From Asterella californica (Eukaryota > Streptophyta > Marchantiopsida > Marchantiales > Aytoniaceae): a stretch of 64,000 bases of DNA. Shown piece after piece: positions 60,701-64,000 of this stretch (the first letter of the stretch is position 1; each line of letters opens with the position of its first letter). The notes below the pieces were generated by a model. That model did no database searches. It saw only the letters and a list, made by a program, of their open reading frames with translations, and had not been told where the DNA came from. The translations under genes and the position numbers were made by a program. The stretch covers positions 10,292,001 through 10,356,000 of the forward strand of contig JAYKYS010000014.1 in NCBI GenBank assembly GCA_036924285.1, read 5' to 3'.

Positions 60701-61127
60701 TTCTGCACTCTTGAGAACAGAACTCATTCTCCCTTCTAGACTTCCTGAAAATGATCCCAGAAACTGTAAAGCTTTCACTCCACAATCAGCAAGAGAGTGC
60801 ATTTGCGTTGCCCCAATGTTTGCGGCCAGAGGGTTGAGGGATTTCAGAAACGAGGATGATGAGCGCGGACCGTCACATTGTGGAGGTAGACTGGTCCTGA
60901 GAAAAGGTTGCTCGAGGTGAGGGTCCTCTCGAAAGCTCCACTCTCTGCCATCTCCATTCCAGGAATCTGCGCAGCTTGGCAAATTTGGCACACTGTGCTC
61001 TTCTGACCCGGCAAAGTCGTAACCGAAGCAATGCACCAAAGAACGTCCCCGCTGAGATGTCTTTTCTGCATCAACTGAGGGTGTTAGTAGAGTAACCGGC
61101 CCGCAAGAACAATACTTGCAGATGAAT
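54769..61127 (-). CDS. large armadillo-repeat protein, 5 exons, 5' end missing
   Basis: Exons by hand (minus): 61127-60357, 59800-59600, 58785-56749, 56585-55949, 55827-54769. All joins have GT/AG and keep phase (2,2,2,0), giving about 1,567 residues to the stop at 54769. The N-terminal part has a short Cys cluster (FICKYCSCGPVTLL) and a Ser-rich linker. Then armadillo repeats recur throughout, with signatures such as AGGLRPLIDLLS, AAGAIPLLCDLI, AGAIPALLRLIKQG, AAEALANLALND, AGALSSLISMV, AGGIRALVEMA and AGAVGPLVRLLG. A ~250-residue non-repeat linker (Lys/Ser-rich, then GDLVAATHNDDRRFYFPPRW) splits the array. Armadillo arrays form superhelical protein-binding scaffolds; the partner is unknown. 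No U-box, kinesin or F-box is visible. Exon 1 lacks an in-frame ATG near its start (a TAG precedes it), so at least one upstream exon is missing. A weaker alternative acceptor for exon 1 is at 61074, and one for exon 3 near 58658. Confidence 0.85.
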
Positions 61128-64000
61128 CTACACGTGGCATTCTACTGCCCCTTCATTTAGAAATTTGTTAGAAACCCCACATCCATCAGTCCTTTGACGA
61201 TGGTGAAGCAGCTACGCGATGAGAACTACATGAAAATGGTATTGCAAGACAAGTTGCACATAGCTTCCTCGTTACGTTCTGAAATAAAGGCAGAGTGGAA
61301 GTAAACAACTTTGACTGAAGCGTATCTTGCTTCGACACTAACGCAAAGCTGACTCTCCAGAAATCCATGAAAATCAGCGACTACCGAGAACGTGTCTGGA
61401 CTTCTACCAACATCTAGGGGCCAAACGGGACACAAGATTGTATTTGCTGTTTGCTCCAAATGAGTGTGCTGCTAGAGATTTGAGCTCTAAAATACGTAGC
61501 CTTTTCCCCACAAACTTAATAACCTCTCTTGGAAATACGACTGAAATCTGTTCTCCTTGAGGAATGAGGTATTATTTATGGTGAACCTGCTCACTTCAGC
61601 ACGTACAAAATGTGGTACTATAGTCCTGTATAACTACAGTACATGCTCTCGCTTGCAGTTTTTAGACCACTACTTTACGAGCATTCAATCGTGGGATACA
61701 GTTCCCATAAGGAAAGGTTTAGGATTGTCGAGAAGCGATCCCGAAGCAAACCAATATCAACTGAGAAAGAGTTGGGCACACACATTCCTTGTGATGCCAT
61801 CAGATGGTGGTGAGACAGAGAGTGGTTCGGTAAAAGACCGCTGGGAAAGACTCACGAACCATCCCTTGTAAGAGAAGGCTAGTTAGTGATCTCCGTCAGA
61901 AAGCCAGAAACGCACGGGTCACGCGCACTCGGAATATGGTAAGGCTCGTCTGAGTTTGTTTCGATCGAGGGCCCTCTAGAGAAGAGCAATCTGCCAGCAG
62001 GTTTGTAGGCCGGCAAAATTATTTGTCGCATCTAAAGAATCAAATTTTATAGACACGCATAAGACTCGCAGACATCGGTTGGGTGCGTTAGATGACGACG
62101 ACTAGAGTATACAGCGAGCACCATAACAGTTGCAGCATGATTTCTGAAAATAACTGAGTGGCCCATAAGCGTCAGTCCAGATCGATCCTATTACGGAGCG
62201 GAGAAGGAATGGAGGTTGAAGAGTCACGTAATAGGGTTGACCTTACGCGAAGGTGAGTAGAGGGTTGCGTGGCGTGGAACAAACATCGTGTCCTGTGTTG
62301 TATCGTCGTACCTAATAAGAACACAATAACAGCTTATTTGTTGTGCGATGACGAGGATATAATGTATCCCACTTCAGAATGCATTGACCGCACTCTCTCA
62401 TGCTCAAGTTTAAATTATGTAAAATGTCTATTGTGATACTCCAGAAATTCAAATAAGCCCCTAAACAAGGTAGGAAGGAAAGATGGAAGAGGTCTAAGTA
62501 CCTGAACCTGTCTCAAGCCCCACTTGCCAGTACTTCTAGTCGGATGTGTTATACGCTCATTTTTCAGCGTATCATCTTGATCCTGGAGTTTAAACTATCC
62601 ATCTTATGCACAGCTGTGGTGAATGTGATGCTGCCACATCTGAATGAAGTTTGGAGACAGCAAGTAACGTCATTACTGGTCTCGATCCATCTTACAGATT
62701 TGTGGTTCCTGATTCTGACCATCCGCATCAAAAATGAACTTGTGAAATCCACAAGTCCATAACTAGAATAGAACGAAGACCGACTGGTTGATCCCTGTAT
62801 GCTTAGTTCATCAAAACCGCGCACACGCATAGTGCTCCAAAATTTTCATCCTATCGACGCGAAGCTTGATCGGGCGGCCAGAGGAGAAGGACAAGAGATT
62901 CAAATTTGCGCAATCAAAATCGATTCCCACGAAGGCAAGACGATCCCACGTAATTCTTCGGGGCACTCGCTTGGACTTGTGATAATCTGACAGGAGACAG
63001 GAGTAGACAGACGGCCTCGCCAGCGACCATGCTGCACGGAATGCCGAAGCGTGGAAAAGTTGCAAGTACAGTCAAAGAGAAGAGCTCGAGGTCTTGGCAG
63101 AAGAGCCGCCTGCTCTCGGGAGGAGATGCACGGGGACGACGAGCGAAAGTGAAAGAAAAGAACGTGGTGGTTCAGTTAGTTAGAGGTTTTTAGCATGCTA
63201 TAGGGGAGGAAAACGCAAGAGACGGCTTACGCCGTAACGTACATTTTAAATAAAAGGTTTCTCTTTGTCTCACTGTGTCGACCCTCCACTACGGCGTACA
63301 GAACTGTCATATCTTGCAACATTCCTTCACTGTAGGCTTGCCTGACTTCCTTTAGCGAACCACCAGAAATTTGCTCGATCGGGCCCTTGCGCCACGAATG
63401 TCCTTCATCTTGCCTTCAATGTTTAAGTTTCTCATGATCGAGCCCAGAACAGGGCCACAACCGGTACAGCACACCAGTATAAGTGGTAATGTCCTTGAAG
63501 AAGCCTGTCGCTACAAAAACTGCATAACACTATCCGGATGTCCGCGCGACTACACTGTTTTCATTTCAGACTCTCTGTTTCTCGCGTGACATCACTGAAA
63601 GTAAGTCCATACAATGTCCACAGTCACCAGTATCTACCTTCCACGCATGTCGTGCTTCATCAATGAATTTAAATTTACGGAGCCGATCGAGGAATGTCTA
63701 GGCTAGGTCTCCATTTCACAAGACCTAGCCTTCCCACCGAGTTTTCTGTCCAGTTTAAAGTAAGGCACGTCCCATCTGAAATCAAAGACCGAGTAAGTGT
63801 TCCCTTATGAAGCCGAGAAGCTACAGGATAGTTCAGTCCAACGAAACTTCAATTCTTTTCTGGATTTGAGAGTTGCCTTCAAACAGAAGTGAGAATTTGC
63901 TTGAATGATGAAGAAATTTGCGTGCTGACACCCTCAATAAGTTTTTCTTGTGTTTAATCACACTTCCCTTAACGATGTATTTGCTTGATCGCATCCCGAC
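61128..64000. other. upstream region of armadillo gene
   Basis: Likely holds the missing first exon and the promoter of the minus-strand armadillo gene. I could not place them: several minus frames exist (for example 61226-61459 and 62811-63065), none with a decisive motif and matching donor phase. No other gene or repeat recognised. Confidence 0.4.

Overview
The window looks like nuclear DNA of a land plant. Genes have GT-AG introns, and plant-specific families are present: a TIFY protein with a PEAPOD (PPD) domain, a large armadillo-repeat protein, a Ty1/copia element primed by initiator-Met tRNA, and Harbinger and Mutator-like relics. The TIFY protein combines a PPD domain with a complete Jas motif ending in PY. 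Together with the diverged, fragmented repeats this suggests an early-diverging plant, perhaps a bryophyte such as a liverwort. That placement is inference; no marker here fixes the species. All exon joins below were made by hand from reading frame and splice sites, without transcripts.

Layout. 1.0-10.7 kb: an old copia retrotransposon on the minus strand, with LTRs, primer binding site, gag, integrase, split reverse transcriptase and RNase H. It is interrupted by a ~4.85 kb insertion inside reverse transcriptase and probably by a second dispersed repeat. 11.5-11.9 kb: eight evenly spaced short hairpins. 12-15.7 kb: very AT-rich DNA with small tandem and inverted repeats. 16-22 kb: a GC-rich leader and the seven-exon PPD/TIFY gene on the plus strand. 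22-38 kb: mostly non-coding DNA with a tRNA-derived SINE, hairpin clusters, tandem repeats and one frame-broken unknown coding unit at 32.5-33.1 kb. 37.9-46.4 kb: a graveyard holding a Harbinger transposase relic, an RPA-like zinc-ribbon/OB relic, an unrecognised exon, an FCP1-like phosphatase pseudogene, an unknown two-exon gene and a Mutator-like transposase pseudogene, with CAGTGCGA-rich minisatellites between them. 46.5-54.7 kb: non-coding DNA with a MITE and a foldback element. 54.8-61.1 kb: a five-exon armadillo-repeat gene on the minus strand, missing its 5' exon. 61.1-64 kb: probable upstream region of that gene.

Only two genes look intact: the PPD/TIFY gene and the armadillo gene. 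They are ~33 kb apart, face different ways and show no sign of working together. By family knowledge the PPD/TIFY protein would be a nuclear transcriptional repressor adaptor. The armadillo protein would be a protein-interaction scaffold. The rest is mobile DNA in various stages of decay.
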